DNA of 64,000 bases from Chryseobacterium sp. MA9 (lineage in GTDB: Bacteria; Bacteroidota; Bacteroidia; Flavobacteriales; Weeksellaceae), in assembly GCF_024399315.1 (NCBI RefSeq), contig NZ_CP075170.1, forward strand, positions 4,725,501 through 4,789,500, written 5' to 3'. A program made the translations under genes and the position numbers. This document shows positions 24,799 through 34,285 of this stretch, one piece after another. Position 1 is the stretch's first letter. The number at the start of each line of letters is the position of its first letter. The notes under the pieces were generated by a model, which saw nothing but the letters and a program-made list of their open reading frames with translations, did no database searches and had not been told where the DNA came from.

Positions 24799-26061
24799 AT
24801 GATGAAAGAGGGAGTAAGTTCCTCTGTTTTAGAGAATGTCTATAAAGCAGAGGAACGATTAAAAAATGTAGTGGTAAAAACACCTTTGGCTGTCAATAAT
24901 AATTTGTCAGCTATTTATGAGTCGAACATTCGTTTTAAAAGAGAAGACCTTCAAAGGGTAAGATCTTATAAAATAAGAGGAGCCTATAATAAGATGGCAA
25001 CCATGTCTGAGGAAGAACTTTCAAAAGGTGTTGTTTGTGCCAGTGCCGGAAATCATGCGCAGGGCGTTGCGTTTGCATGTCAGACAATGAAAGTAAAAGG
25101 AACTATTTTCATGCCTTTACCAACGCCCGGACAAAAGCTTGAACAGGTAAAGATGTTCGGTGGAGAATACATAGATGTTATTCTTTATGGAGATACTTTT
25201 GATGTAGCAAAAGATGCTGCGATGAGGTTTTGTAAAGATCATAACAGCGTATTTATTCATCCTTTTGATGATCCGGCGATTATTGAAGGACAGGCAACAA
25301 CAGCACTCGAGATTCTGGAGCAGGCAGAAGGTGCTGTTGATTATCTTTTTGTTCCGATAGGTGGCGGTGGACTGGCAGCAGGAATCTGTACTGTATTTCA
25401 GCATTTGTCTCCGCAAACAAAAATTATCGGAGTAGAACCCTCCGCTGCAGCAAGCATGAAAAAAGCCCTTGAAAAAGGAAAACCTGTTCTTCTTGAAAAG
25501 ATAAGCCGTTTTGTAGACGGGGCAGCAGTACAGAAAGTAGGAGATATTACTTTTGAACGCTGTAAAAATATCCTGTACGATATGGTTACAGTAGATGAAG
25601 GACTTGTATGTGAAACCATATTGTCCCTGTATAATAAAGATGCTATCGTAGTAGAACCGGCGGGAGCACTTTCAGTAGCAGCATTGGAAAGATACAGAGA
25701 GGAAATAAAAGGTAAAAATGTTGTGTGTATTATCAGCGGAAGCAACAATGACATTACCCGTATGGAAGAAATCAAGGAAAAAGCATTGCTTTATGCGGGG
25801 TTAAAGCATTATTTCCTGGTCAGATTTCCACAGCGTCCGGGAGCATTGAAAACCTTTGTGATAGATGTATTAGGCCCTGATGACGATATTACCTACTTTG
25901 AGTACACCCAGAAAAATTCAAAAGAAAAAGGAATTGCAGTAGTAGGAATTGCTCTGAAACAAAACAAAGATTTCACCCCTTTAATCGATAAGATGAAACA
26001 AAATGATTTTTTTGTCAACTACCTGAACAATGATCCTTCTCTGATGAATCTTCTTATTTAA
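24799..26061 (+). CDS. ilvA: Threonine dehydratase, biosynthetic
   Basis: The 420-residue PLP enzyme deaminates threonine to 2-oxobutyrate for isoleucine synthesis. The PLP Lys is in RVRSYKIRGAYNKM (about 54-67); SAGNHAQGVA and the phosphate-binding PIGGGGLAAG follow. A C-terminal regulatory ACT-like domain (about 335-420, RFPQRPGALKTFV) is present, so feedback by Ile is likely. Two Met codons begin the frame (24799 or 24802). It closes the operon 11 nt after ilvC, with a terminator 210 nt downstream. No leu genes follow. Confidence 0.93.
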   Translation: MMKEGVSSSVLENVYKAEERLKNVVVKTPLAVNNNLSAIYESNIRFKREDLQRVRSYKIRGAYNKMATMSEEELSKGVVCASAGNHAQGVAFACQTMKVKGTIFMPLPTPGQKLEQVKMFGGEYIDVILYGDTFDVAKDAAMRFCKDHNSVFIHPFDDPAIIEGQATTALEILEQAEGAVDYLFVPIGGGGLAAGICTVFQHLSPQTKIIGVEPSAAASMKKALEKGKPVLLEKISRFVDGAAVQKVGDITFERCKNILYDMVTVDEGLVCETILSLYNKDAIVVEPAGALSVAALERYREEIKGKNVVCIISGSNNDITRMEEIKEKALLYAGLKHYFLVRFPQRPGALKTFVIDVLGPDDDITYFEYTQKNSKEKGIAVVGIALKQNKDFTPLIDKMKQNDFFVNYLNNDPSLMNLLI

Positions 26062-26090
26062 AAGAACTATAATTAATTAAAAATAATTTT

Positions 26091-26200
26091 TGAAACCATT
26101 AAGAATGATTAAGTTTTTAAAAATAGTGAAGGATAATATCTTGAGATATTTATTAAGCGGAATGCTTCATTCAAACTGACTTGAATCTTAACCTTTCTTA
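26091..26200. repeat. Direct repeat copy 1 downstream of ilvA
   Basis: This 110-nt segment is a close copy, in the same orientation, of 26323-26432. It contains a small hairpin AATATC-TTGA-GATATT. It begins TGAAACCATTAAGAATGATT. Its 3' end is more degenerate than that of copy 2. The whole gap 26062-26476 holds no gene. Confidence 0.75.
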
Positions 26201-26272
26201 AAGTCTCAATTTCAAATTGTATTCTATATTAAATTATTTCATTTTCAAACGGATTCTAAAAATACAATGATG

Positions 26273-26303
26273 AAAAAAGCTTCACAATCTGTGAAGCTTT
26301 TTT
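26273..26303 (+). terminator. Terminator of the ilv operon
   Basis: A perfect 14-bp stem, AAAAAAGCTTCACA (26273-26286) with TGTGAAGCTTTTTT (26290-26303), and a 3-nt loop. It sits between the two direct repeats, with A and T tracts that could serve both strands. Confidence 0.88.
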
Positions 26304-26322
26304 GATAGGATGAAAATTATTT

Positions 26323-26459
26323 TGAAACCATTAAGGATGATTAAGTTTTTAAGAATAGCGAAGGAAAATATCTTTTGATATTTATTAAGCGGAATGTTTC
26401 ATTCAAACTGATTTTAATCTTAACTTTCCTTATCACCTAAATTCTTCTTAATGGTTCAA
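26323..26459. repeat. Direct repeat copy 2 with inverted ends
   Basis: Positions 26323-26432 repeat 26091-26200 with scattered substitutions. Inside it, AAATATC-TTTT-GATATTT keeps the hairpin of copy 1 although loop bases differ. The left end (TTTGAAACCATTAAGGATG) and CTTCTTAATGGTTCAA at 26444-26459 form imperfect inverted ends, as in a MITE-like element. Confidence 0.7.
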
Positions 26460-26476
26460 TTCTTTTTCCTTATAAA

Positions 26477-27949
26477 TTATCTTTCAAGCGAAAAATTTGA
26501 AATTACTTTCGGACGTTCTGTTTCATTAGCAACTTTCCAGGATGTTCTGTACATCCATTCCGTCATTTTATATAGCTTTTTATAATTGATATTTTCTGAT
26601 TCATCCTGTGGTGTATGATACTGATCATGCAGCACACTGGTGAAAAATATCGCAGGAATCCCGATTTTAGCATAAGGAAGGTGATCACTTCTGAAATAGA
26701 AATATTCAGCATGGCTAGGAGAATCCCAATCTTTCAGGTATTTGAATTTTGTACTCTCATTATTGGCCTCTTCAGCCATTTTTACAAGCTCTTCAGAATT
26801 TTTGTGAGGGGCATTTCCTCCCAATAAAGCCGCTTCATTATTATCATTTCTCCCGATCATATCACCGTTCAGAACAGCTACAATTTTCTCTTTCGGAACT
26901 ACTGGATGTGCTGCGTGCCATCTGGAACCTAGCAATCCTCTTTCTTCGGCTCCATGAAAAACAAACAGGATACTTCTTTTTCCCGGTTGCTTTTTGTAAG
27001 CTCTCGCCATTGCCAACATGGCAACACAGGTACTGGCATTATCATCAGCACCATTGTAGATGGTGTCGTTCTTTACAGGATGTCTGATCCCGTCATGATC
27101 CTGATGTCCACTTAGCAAAACATATTCGTTTTTAAGAACAGGATCTGTACCTTCTATTTTCCCGATAATATTAACTGATGGATATTTGTACGTTTCAGTG
27201 ATCAGGTTCAGAGAAGCTTTTGGATTGTTTTTTACCCAACCTGCATTCTCTCTTTTAATCCATAAAACAGGAATATTGTTCGTGATTTTCTCTCTTAATC
27301 CTTCCACGCCGTAACTTCCTCTTGTCATTTGTGGCAATACTTCTATCCAGCTTTGTTCAGAAATATCATCGGTAATGAAAATGATGGCTTTCGCTCCCAG
27401 TTCAGAAGTTTTATTGTAATATTTATTTCTTACGAATCCGGGATATCTTCTTACAAAAAGAGTCATATCTTTTGATATATTTTTGTCAGAAGCGTTTATG
27501 GCAAGAACCTTTCCTTTAATATTCAATTTGGCAAGATCTTCAGGTTCTGCGTTTCCGGCATATACAATTTCAGCATCTAAAGAAGCGTTCACAGGTTCTG
27601 CAACCAGGAAATCTTTCCATAGTTTTAAGGTGTTATCTCCAATTTTTAGGCTGCTTTGCGGAATAACCTGATGCCTGTACATATCAAAAAACTGGAAAAA
27701 AGTTCCGTTATCTCCGGCAGGTTTCATTCCAGCTTCTTTGGCTTTGTCAGCCAGCCACATAGAAACTTTCAGTTCATCCAGAGTTCCTGCTTCACGGCCC
27801 CAGAATTGGTCTGCTGCAAGCTGATACATATCGGTACGAAGATCAGATTCTTTGATGGCAGAAACCAAAGGCTTTTTATAACTCTGAGAATTTCCAATGG
27901 TAAACAGGAAGAGACTTAGCAGAGAAAAAACATAATTTTTATTCATCAA
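26477..27949 (-). CDS. Secreted M28-family metallopeptidase
   Basis: The 490-residue protein has a signal peptide (hydrophobic residues 6-20). A protease-associated domain insert (about 120-240) is followed by the M28 catalytic domain with zinc ligands and general base in SGHQDHDG, GADDNAST, FHGAEERGLLGS (Glu-Glu), NGDMIGR and QYHTPQDE (final His). These are two-zinc aminopeptidases that trim free N-termini of peptides outside the cytoplasm. It starts with two Met codons (27949/27946). It follows the 78-residue gene by 5 nt and so shares its transcript. Confidence 0.9.
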   Translation of the reverse strand: MMNKNYVFSLLSLFLFTIGNSQSYKKPLVSAIKESDLRTDMYQLAADQFWGREAGTLDELKVSMWLADKAKEAGMKPAGDNGTFFQFFDMYRHQVIPQSSLKIGDNTLKLWKDFLVAEPVNASLDAEIVYAGNAEPEDLAKLNIKGKVLAINASDKNISKDMTLFVRRYPGFVRNKYYNKTSELGAKAIIFITDDISEQSWIEVLPQMTRGSYGVEGLREKITNNIPVLWIKRENAGWVKNNPKASLNLITETYKYPSVNIIGKIEGTDPVLKNEYVLLSGHQDHDGIRHPVKNDTIYNGADDNASTCVAMLAMARAYKKQPGKRSILFVFHGAEERGLLGSRWHAAHPVVPKEKIVAVLNGDMIGRNDNNEAALLGGNAPHKNSEELVKMAEEANNESTKFKYLKDWDSPSHAEYFYFRSDHLPYAKIGIPAIFFTSVLHDQYHTPQDESENINYKKLYKMTEWMYRTSWKVANETERPKVISNFSLER

Positions 27950-27954
27950 AATTT

Positions 27955-28191
27955 TTAATTGAAGTTAGTCAATTTTTCTGAAAACTGTTTTGAAAACTCT
28001 TTTCTGTCTTCCTCCAGTTTTTCCGGTGTAGAAGGCAGAATATAGTTAAAAAGAATCTTATCTTCATTATCTAAAAAGATAATTTCCTTTTCATTTCCGT
28101 CCATCATCTGTGAGAAAATGGCCCACATTGAAGTGTCTTTTAATTTTAATAGTTCAAAAAACTGTTCTGCTTTGATTTCGATTTTCTGCAT
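27955..28191 (-). CDS. Small hypothetical protein upstream of the M28 peptidase
   Basis: This 78-residue, charged protein has no signal or membrane segment. The middle holds a likely beta hairpin (KEIIFLDNEDKILFNYI), and the C-terminus is a Lys/Glu-rich helix. No family recognised. It lies 5 nt ahead of the peptidase gene, and a heptanucleotide tandem repeat sits 12-46 nt upstream of its start. Confidence 0.6.
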   Translation of the reverse strand: MQKIEIKAEQFFELLKLKDTSMWAIFSQMMDGNEKEIIFLDNEDKILFNYILPSTPEKLEEDRKEFSKQFSEKLTNFN

Positions 28192-28202
28192 GATATTTTA
28201 TA

Positions 28203-28237
28203 TAAAATGTAAAATGTAAAATGTAAAATGTAAAATT
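28203..28237. repeat. Tandem heptanucleotide repeat (TAAAATG)n
   Basis: Four perfect TAAAATG units (28203-28230) and a fifth imperfect unit (TAAAATT, 28231-28237). On the minus strand each unit reads as CATTTTA, so the array gives overlapping TACATTTT strings resembling the -7 box TAnnTTTG, just upstream of the gene at 28191. Confidence 0.85.
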
Positions 28238-28259
28238 TTTGCGGTAAAGATCGGGAATA

Positions 28260-30659
28260 TTAAAATTCCAGAAACTTCAGCTTAAACTGGATCGCAAAGT
28301 TTTCTTTGAAATAAGGGGTGGCATAATAACCCACCCTGTAGAATAAGCCCAGATTAAAGTAGCTGGAAAGGAAATTGTTCCATTCCAAACCGACTTCCTG
28401 ATACAGGTGGTCCAGTTTTCTGAATTTAAACTGATGGTATTCCGGATGCTTCATATCTCCGATAGTTCCTCTCAGAACAAAATCAAAACTGGAAACATTG
28501 TGCCCGAAACTCTTAAAATACAATGGCAGCTTGTGAGTGAAGTAATACGCTATAAACTTATCATTATAATATTTTCCTCCCTCCAGTGTAGCAAATCCAA
28601 GGTAAGATGTAAGGTTGAAATTAAAATCTTTACCGGGAGAAGCAAGTCCGTTCATTGTAAAGTTCTTCCAGATTGGGGCTTCACCCAAAACCACCCCTCC
28701 ATACAATCTGAAACCGGTGGTCCCAATGGGGGTCTTGAAATTATGAACAAACAGGGCATCAAAACGCGAATAATTAAAGTTCCCTTGCAGCAGTTTGTAG
28801 CTCTGCTCATAATTAAAATACAGTTCAGGATATTTCTGGTCAATCAGAGATTTTCCCTGAGGTGTCATAATATTGGTAGAATTCGGAGAATATTTTAAGG
28901 TAAAAAGGGTGTTGAAATTCCTGTATGAAGTACCTCTGTCTCTGAACTGATAATCAAATTCTGCTTCCTCTGTATTTCGTCTTACGGCAAGCGCAAGGGT
29001 AAGACCGTTTGTCACATCATTCATATATGATAAAGAAGCTCCTTTGAAGTGAAAATATTTATCATTATTCAGGTTGTTCCCGAAATTCATCGTTCTCATT
29101 TTGAAGTTCCAGAGTTTTCTGTTAAACTCTCCAGATGCTGTTACGTCATCATACACCTCAAATCTGAAAATTGAATTTTTCTCCAACGAGGTTTTCATAT
29201 CAAGTCCCATTCCGTATTTCCATCTTCTGTCTTTTACACCGTATGCAAAATAATAATCCGGCGAAAAATAAGGATTAAAATTTTCATTAAGCTTGGCTTT
29301 TAAACCTAATCTGAAGCCTTCATAAGAGTTATAATTGACAATTTCATCCACAGCGAAGTCTACAGAGCCTACTCTGATCTGCCCGTTCAGTAATCCGGAT
29401 AAGATCTGGGCTTTGCTGTCTATTTTATATTTTTTACCTAAACTGTCGATGGTCTTATAGGTATTTTGTTCTCTTTCGGTAAGAGGTTCGGTTCTGTAAC
29501 GGTCCAGAGAATGGCCGTCGATATTTTTTACAGAGAAGGTATACCCTTTGAAATCTTTGGGATTCTCTTCTATGGGAGCTTCGAAATCAAAATATTTTGA
29601 GGTAAGAAAAGCGTAGGTTCCAAAGCTTTTTTTAGCTTTCTTATCGTCAGCATGCTCCTTGTCGTCCATCGCCATTTTACCCATTTTAAGCTTGGTTTTT
29701 TCATGGGCAAGGAACCATTTGTTATTGTAGAATACCCATGTGCTGGTAATGATCCCGTCGTTTTTATTTTTACTGAAATTTTCAATCTTTTTGATTCCGT
29801 AGGTTTCCGTATCTACATAGATAGCACCATTATATTTTCGTTTTCTGTCCGGCTTTTTGTAATTGACTTCACGAAAACGGATCACAAAGTTTTTTCTCCC
29901 GTCAAGGGTAACAGTATCCGAAAGAAAGAACCTGTAAAGTCCTCTGTTCTCGGGTTTCACCTGTTCAGGAACAATGTCCCTGTTACTCTGCTGGAGAGCA
30001 ATCATTTCATAGATAGGCTGTTTCAGGCCAGAAATTCTGTTGTCCAGAATATTGATCTTTTCACCATATTTTTTGGAGTATAAAAACTCCTGTGCCCTTT
30101 CCCAGAGAAAGAGTTTACTTTTCGAAAATACTTTTCTTGCGGAAATATTATTCAATGAGTCTTTTTCCCTTTTTTTCTTGAAAATATTTAAATCATTAAA
30201 ATACTGATTAAACTGAGAAAGGCTGTCCTCATCAATATCCAGGGATATTTTTTCGTAAGATTTATAAGAATAAGAGCCTAAACTTTTTGGAGAATTTTCG
30301 TTAAACAGTTTATTTACTTTTTTCAGAATTTCCAATGCTCTGGGATCACTTTTATCTTCAATAACTACAGCTTCAATACTGGTGGTTTTTGAAATTTTTT
30401 TGAGCAGGGAAATCTCCATGCTGCTCTCAACTGATATGGTTTCTTTCTGGTAAAAATTGGCGTCAATATCAATGTTTTTGCATCCTGTTTTAAATTCCAA
30501 AATGCCCTGTTCATTAGTGTATCCAATGATGGTATTGTCACATGATACTTTTGCATTAATAACAGGTTTTTGACTGGCGTCATCCACAACTTTAATCTTT
30601 GATTGTGAATACCCCAAAAAACTAAGCAGAAAAAATAATAACAGTAATTCCCTTTTCAT
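28260..30659 (-). CDS. DUF5686 family outer-membrane protein with carboxypeptidase-regulatory-like domain
   Basis: The 799-residue exported protein has a signal peptide (MKRELLLLFFLLSFLGYSQ), then a CarboxypepD_reg-like beta-sandwich (about 20-95), a linker and a long C-terminal part typical of DUF5686. It ends in alternating aromatic strands and a terminal Phe (FAIQFKLKFLEF) expected of an outer-membrane beta barrel. DUF5686 proteins are common in Bacteroidota; their role is unknown, though the build resembles a TonB-receptor-like barrel without a plug. It appears monocistronic. Confidence 0.82.
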   Translation of the reverse strand: MKRELLLLFFLLSFLGYSQSKIKVVDDASQKPVINAKVSCDNTIIGYTNEQGILEFKTGCKNIDIDANFYQKETISVESSMEISLLKKISKTTSIEAVVIEDKSDPRALEILKKVNKLFNENSPKSLGSYSYKSYEKISLDIDEDSLSQFNQYFNDLNIFKKKREKDSLNNISARKVFSKSKLFLWERAQEFLYSKKYGEKINILDNRISGLKQPIYEMIALQQSNRDIVPEQVKPENRGLYRFFLSDTVTLDGRKNFVIRFREVNYKKPDRKRKYNGAIYVDTETYGIKKIENFSKNKNDGIITSTWVFYNNKWFLAHEKTKLKMGKMAMDDKEHADDKKAKKSFGTYAFLTSKYFDFEAPIEENPKDFKGYTFSVKNIDGHSLDRYRTEPLTEREQNTYKTIDSLGKKYKIDSKAQILSGLLNGQIRVGSVDFAVDEIVNYNSYEGFRLGLKAKLNENFNPYFSPDYYFAYGVKDRRWKYGMGLDMKTSLEKNSIFRFEVYDDVTASGEFNRKLWNFKMRTMNFGNNLNNDKYFHFKGASLSYMNDVTNGLTLALAVRRNTEEAEFDYQFRDRGTSYRNFNTLFTLKYSPNSTNIMTPQGKSLIDQKYPELYFNYEQSYKLLQGNFNYSRFDALFVHNFKTPIGTTGFRLYGGVVLGEAPIWKNFTMNGLASPGKDFNFNLTSYLGFATLEGGKYYNDKFIAYYFTHKLPLYFKSFGHNVSSFDFVLRGTIGDMKHPEYHQFKFRKLDHLYQEVGLEWNNFLSSYFNLGLFYRVGYYATPYFKENFAIQFKLKFLEF

Positions 30660-30674
30660 GTAAAAAAACTACGT

Positions 30675-30682
30675 CAAAATTA
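30675..30682 (-). promoter_or_regulatory. -7 box TAATTTTG for the DUF5686 gene
   Basis: The minus strand reads TAATTTTGAC, a perfect TAnnTTTG element, ending 15 nt ahead of the start at 30659. Confidence 0.45.
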
Positions 30683-30825
30683 ATGATATTTATTGTTGTA
30701 AAAAAGTTTTTAACAGAGTATAACATTGATTTAATCTAATGTTTTTATGGACTTTGTACCTTATAAAACTGAATGATAAGATCACTTAGATAGTCTTTCT
30801 GTCTTTTTTCAGAATTTCCAATAAA

Positions 30826-30858
30826 AAAACTCCTGAACCAATGATTCTCAGGAGTTTT
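30826..30858 (-). terminator. Terminator after the di-haem peroxidase gene
   Basis: AAAACTCCTGA (30826-30836) pairs with TCAGGAGTTTT (30848-30858). Read on the minus strand the stem is followed by a T run. It lies 33 nt beyond the stop of the peroxidase gene. Confidence 0.85.
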
Positions 30859-30890
30859 AATTTTTTTATCTTTTGTGTCCCTGAATGGCT

Positions 30891-32705
30891 TTATCGATCA
30901 TCCAGCGCTTTCATAAATTCAATAATATCATCTATTTCCTTATCGGTAAGCTGTAGCGGAGCATCAGACAGTGTCTGATTTTCTACTTTAAATCCAAAAG
31001 CTTTTCCACCACCTTTGTTGTAGAAATTCATAACTTCTTTCAATGTTCTGTATCCTCCATTATGCATATAAGGAGCTGTTTTATTGATGTTTCTAAGCGT
31101 AGGAGTTTTGAAGGAATGCTGTAATGAAGGCACTGTTTCATGAAACTTTCCTCTTCCCAGATCATTGTCAAATGTTTTATTGTCTCCGTTGATTGCTACT
31201 CCTAAAACTTCCTGTTCGGTTTTCTTGAAATTAGGAGGAACTGTACCATTGAATAATGGAATAAAATGGCATATTGCGCATTGGGCTTTTCCAACAAAAA
31301 GATTGAATCCACGTTTTTGGCTATCCGTCATTGCTGACTTATTTCCCCTCATATAATCATCAAAAGCAGAATTGAATTTTGACAAAGAACGGATATAGCT
31401 CGCCAGCACATTCTGAAGCTGCCACACCTCGGTTTTTTGAGAATGATAAATCTTTTTAAATGCCGCCTGATAGTTTTTATCCTGATTAATTTTCGCCAGA
31501 ATTACATTCAGATCACCATGCATTTCTTCTTTGTTGGAGATCACATCCGAACTTTGTCCTTCCAGGTCATCCTTTCTCATATCCCAAAACTGGCCGTGCT
31601 GATATCCTGCGTAGTTGAGAGAAGGAGCGTTTCTGGCAAGCTCCGAATTTTCCAGAGATATAGATTTTGCAAGCCCGTCAGTAAATGCTTTCTCAGGAAT
31701 ATGACATGTTGCACAGCTTCGGTTATTGTTGTTGGAAAGGATTTTATCATTAAAAAGCTGACGCCCAAGAACTGCTTTTTCTTCAGAGAACGCATATTCT
31801 TTTCCTGGAGTGAAAGCATTAGGGTTAAAAGCATTTTTAGCAAAGAAAGTAGCTGCATTTTTGTTTAAAGCAGTCGTTACTTCAACATCCGGAATTTTTT
31901 CCTGATTTTTAAAATCCAGCATCAGAGTGGTGATTTTATTCAAATGGTCAGGGATAAAACTGGCGTAGTCAAACGTATTTTTGTCTGTATTCTTTTTCAG
32001 AATTCCAACGGTTGAATTAATTTCTGCAATGATACTTTTTAATGCCCTGTCTTTCGACCGGTCGGTGGAAATTTGTTCCAATGTCTCCTTGATTCCTTCC
32101 AGCGAAAAAGGCATTTCCTGCAGAAATACACCTGAAACTGGGGTGTCAAAACCTGAAATTCCCAAGCTTGAAATTCTGAATGCTTCCTGTCTTAAAGCAT
32201 CAAAAACCTGATCTTTACTGATGGTAATGACCTGAAAATTGGTTTCTATAGTATTACTTTTGTTGATGAGTTTATTGAGCATTCTGATCACTTCATCCTT
32301 ATTCGCTTTATCGTAGGGGTATACCATCTCTTCCAAAATCTGCAATCCTTCCGGCTCTATTTCTGTATGTTCATCCATTTCAATTTCAGGAAGGGCAGGA
32401 CCATTGATAAACCTAGCAGAGTGGGGAAGGAAGTATTCTACAGCCCATTCCATTTTTTTGTAGGTTTTTCTGATATCCTGAAATTTTTCCTGAAGAAGTT
32501 TTTCGTCAGAATCTTTAGAAACAAGGGCTTTCAGTTTATTGATCTGTTTTTCAAAATCAGTATTGGTTTTGATAATCCTGCTTTTTACAGAACCAAGATC
32601 TTCGTATACAGGCTGCTGCTTATCATTTTTACAATAATAGAGCGTAAAAAGTGCTGCTGCACAGTATAAGAAAAGAAGTATCGGGTATTTAGAAAGTTTA
32701 TTCAT
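30891..32705 (-). CDS. Di-haem cytochrome c peroxidase family protein with long N-terminal helical domain
   Basis: The 604-residue protein has an N-terminal membrane anchor (about 8-25). Residues 30-290 are mostly helical and not part of the classic enzyme. The C-terminal ~310 residues are the MauG/CcpA-type domain with two haem c motifs, CATCH (near 330) and CAICH (near 475), plus the distal GGYRTLKEVMNFYNKGG region. These proteins reduce H2O2 in the periplasm or oxidise other substrates. The helical lead may be imelysin-like, but I cannot confirm it. It follows the PhoX-like gene by 65 nt. Confidence 0.82.
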   Translation of the reverse strand: MNKLSKYPILLFLYCAAALFTLYYCKNDKQQPVYEDLGSVKSRIIKTNTDFEKQINKLKALVSKDSDEKLLQEKFQDIRKTYKKMEWAVEYFLPHSARFINGPALPEIEMDEHTEIEPEGLQILEEMVYPYDKANKDEVIRMLNKLINKSNTIETNFQVITISKDQVFDALRQEAFRISSLGISGFDTPVSGVFLQEMPFSLEGIKETLEQISTDRSKDRALKSIIAEINSTVGILKKNTDKNTFDYASFIPDHLNKITTLMLDFKNQEKIPDVEVTTALNKNAATFFAKNAFNPNAFTPGKEYAFSEEKAVLGRQLFNDKILSNNNNRSCATCHIPEKAFTDGLAKSISLENSELARNAPSLNYAGYQHGQFWDMRKDDLEGQSSDVISNKEEMHGDLNVILAKINQDKNYQAAFKKIYHSQKTEVWQLQNVLASYIRSLSKFNSAFDDYMRGNKSAMTDSQKRGFNLFVGKAQCAICHFIPLFNGTVPPNFKKTEQEVLGVAINGDNKTFDNDLGRGKFHETVPSLQHSFKTPTLRNINKTAPYMHNGGYRTLKEVMNFYNKGGGKAFGFKVENQTLSDAPLQLTDKEIDDIIEFMKALDDR

Positions 32706-32770
32706 AGGTATGAAAAAGTATCAACAGAGATTTTCTATTGATACTTTAATTTGATATGAAGGAATTAAAA

Positions 32771-34249
32771 CTATTTTTCTACGTTTCTGATGATTACAAT
32801 CTGTCCACCTTCTTTATTGGTGTTGATTCCGGAGCCATCAGGGTTTTTGAATTTATCAAGCTGCCATGTATGTGAGTGAATATTCACAGAGAATGTATTT
32901 GGAATTCCAATGATGTCAGAAATATCAACCATTGCTCCGAATTCCCATGAGCCAAACTTCTGCAGATCTCCGGACTGATTGTAAGCAGTCTGCCAAGCAG
33001 AATCATTTCTGTTATGTTTCATATTCAGCCATGGTTTATATTGCTTTGTAGCAATATTCAGCTGCCAGATATAAGAATCGTGGTTTGCATTTTTGTAATA
33101 AGAATCTCCGTCTTCCTGGATGTATACAAAGTTTTCAGTAACACATAAGTTATCAGGATTGATCAGGTTATTTCCCGGATTGGAATCTCCTTCTGCAACT
33201 ACTTCCAGTTTTCCTGTCAGCATGTTATTGGAGTTCAAGACAAGTTTGTACACTCTTCCCCACATTGTTAATCCAGCTTTTGGATTCACACCGTCAGAAG
33301 ATTCTCCGGTAGCTGTAAAGTAAATTTCTCTTCCTTTTCCTGCTCCTTTTCTGTAATCTACGTCTTCCACTCTTGAAAAACGGATAGCATTATTGTCAAT
33401 GTTTTTCTGATTGATCTGAGCTCCTGTAAGGCTCTTAGCATTTGGAATTTCCACAAATTCTACATCGTAGCTGCTTCCTTTCGTCATATCTGTTTCAGTA
33501 TAGTTGCTGTTGGTTCTTTTTAAAGAATACAACTTACCATTATCCAGATCTCCCTGTGTATCGGCAACATACATGATTAATTGTCCTGCAGACTGGTGGG
33601 AAGAAGAATAAGACTGGTCTTCCCCAATGACGATGTAAGTTTTTCCATTGGAAACATCCTTAGGAAGTGGAACTGCATTTTCCATGGAAGCCTTTCCCAA
33701 TGCTGGTTTTACTCTTGTTTTGTCTGATGCCTGAGATACTGCTGCCAATGGATTCAAAGCATGAACCATACTTTCTTCACCAGATTCTCCGGCAGTAAGA
33801 AATGCACTGAAACCATGAGTCTCAGGAGTTGCCAATGTAGCGGAGCATAATCTTGTCATTCCTCCGGTTCCATTTAAAATATATTCTCCTTTTACAGGCT
33901 TAAACGTTTTATCCAGATATACTCTTGATACAGACTGCTTGATTTCATGATTGGTGATCATCAGATAGCCGTCAGAGTTCGGATCTTTCATAATTCCCAT
34001 TCCATCCGGCTGACCTCCGAAAACGAAATCGGGAGAACCTGAAAGAACATCAGAACTGGAAATAAGAGTGGTAATATTTAAATTTTCAAAGCCAGGCATT
34101 CCAAAAACGAAAGCGGGCTCTTTGGAAAAATTTTCAATCTTTATTTTGTCATTGACAGGGGTATTGGAGTCCCCGTTATTATCATCATTACAGCTTTGAA
34201 AAACAATTGCTGCAAGGAATAGAGCTCCAATAGTTTGGTTAATTTTCAT
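32771..34249 (-). CDS. PhoX-like (DUF839-type) lipoprotein
   Basis: The 492-residue lipoprotein has a signal ending AIVFQSC, followed by NDDNNGD, an acidic tail like the Bacteroidota surface-export signal. The body looks like a beta-propeller of the PhoX alkaline-phosphatase family: MITNHEIKQSVSRV, GTGGMTRLCSATLATPETHG and NPDNLCVTENFVYIQEDGDS match the spacing of PhoX calcium/iron motifs, but several positions differ. It may be a phosphatase or a related propeller. It is first in a two-gene unit with the di-haem peroxidase. Confidence 0.6.
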   Translation of the reverse strand: MKINQTIGALFLAAIVFQSCNDDNNGDSNTPVNDKIKIENFSKEPAFVFGMPGFENLNITTLISSSDVLSGSPDFVFGGQPDGMGIMKDPNSDGYLMITNHEIKQSVSRVYLDKTFKPVKGEYILNGTGGMTRLCSATLATPETHGFSAFLTAGESGEESMVHALNPLAAVSQASDKTRVKPALGKASMENAVPLPKDVSNGKTYIVIGEDQSYSSSHQSAGQLIMYVADTQGDLDNGKLYSLKRTNSNYTETDMTKGSSYDVEFVEIPNAKSLTGAQINQKNIDNNAIRFSRVEDVDYRKGAGKGREIYFTATGESSDGVNPKAGLTMWGRVYKLVLNSNNMLTGKLEVVAEGDSNPGNNLINPDNLCVTENFVYIQEDGDSYYKNANHDSYIWQLNIATKQYKPWLNMKHNRNDSAWQTAYNQSGDLQKFGSWEFGAMVDISDIIGIPNTFSVNIHSHTWQLDKFKNPDGSGINTNKEGGQIVIIRNVEK

Positions 34250-34276
34250 AATTACTTTTTTTGAATTTCGATTAAG

Positions 34277-34285
34277 GCAAAACTA
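34277..34285 (-). promoter_or_regulatory. -7 box TAGTTTTGC for the PhoX-like/peroxidase unit
   Basis: The minus strand reads TAGTTTTGC, a perfect TAnnTTTGC element, ending 27 nt ahead of the start at 34249. Confidence 0.5.
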
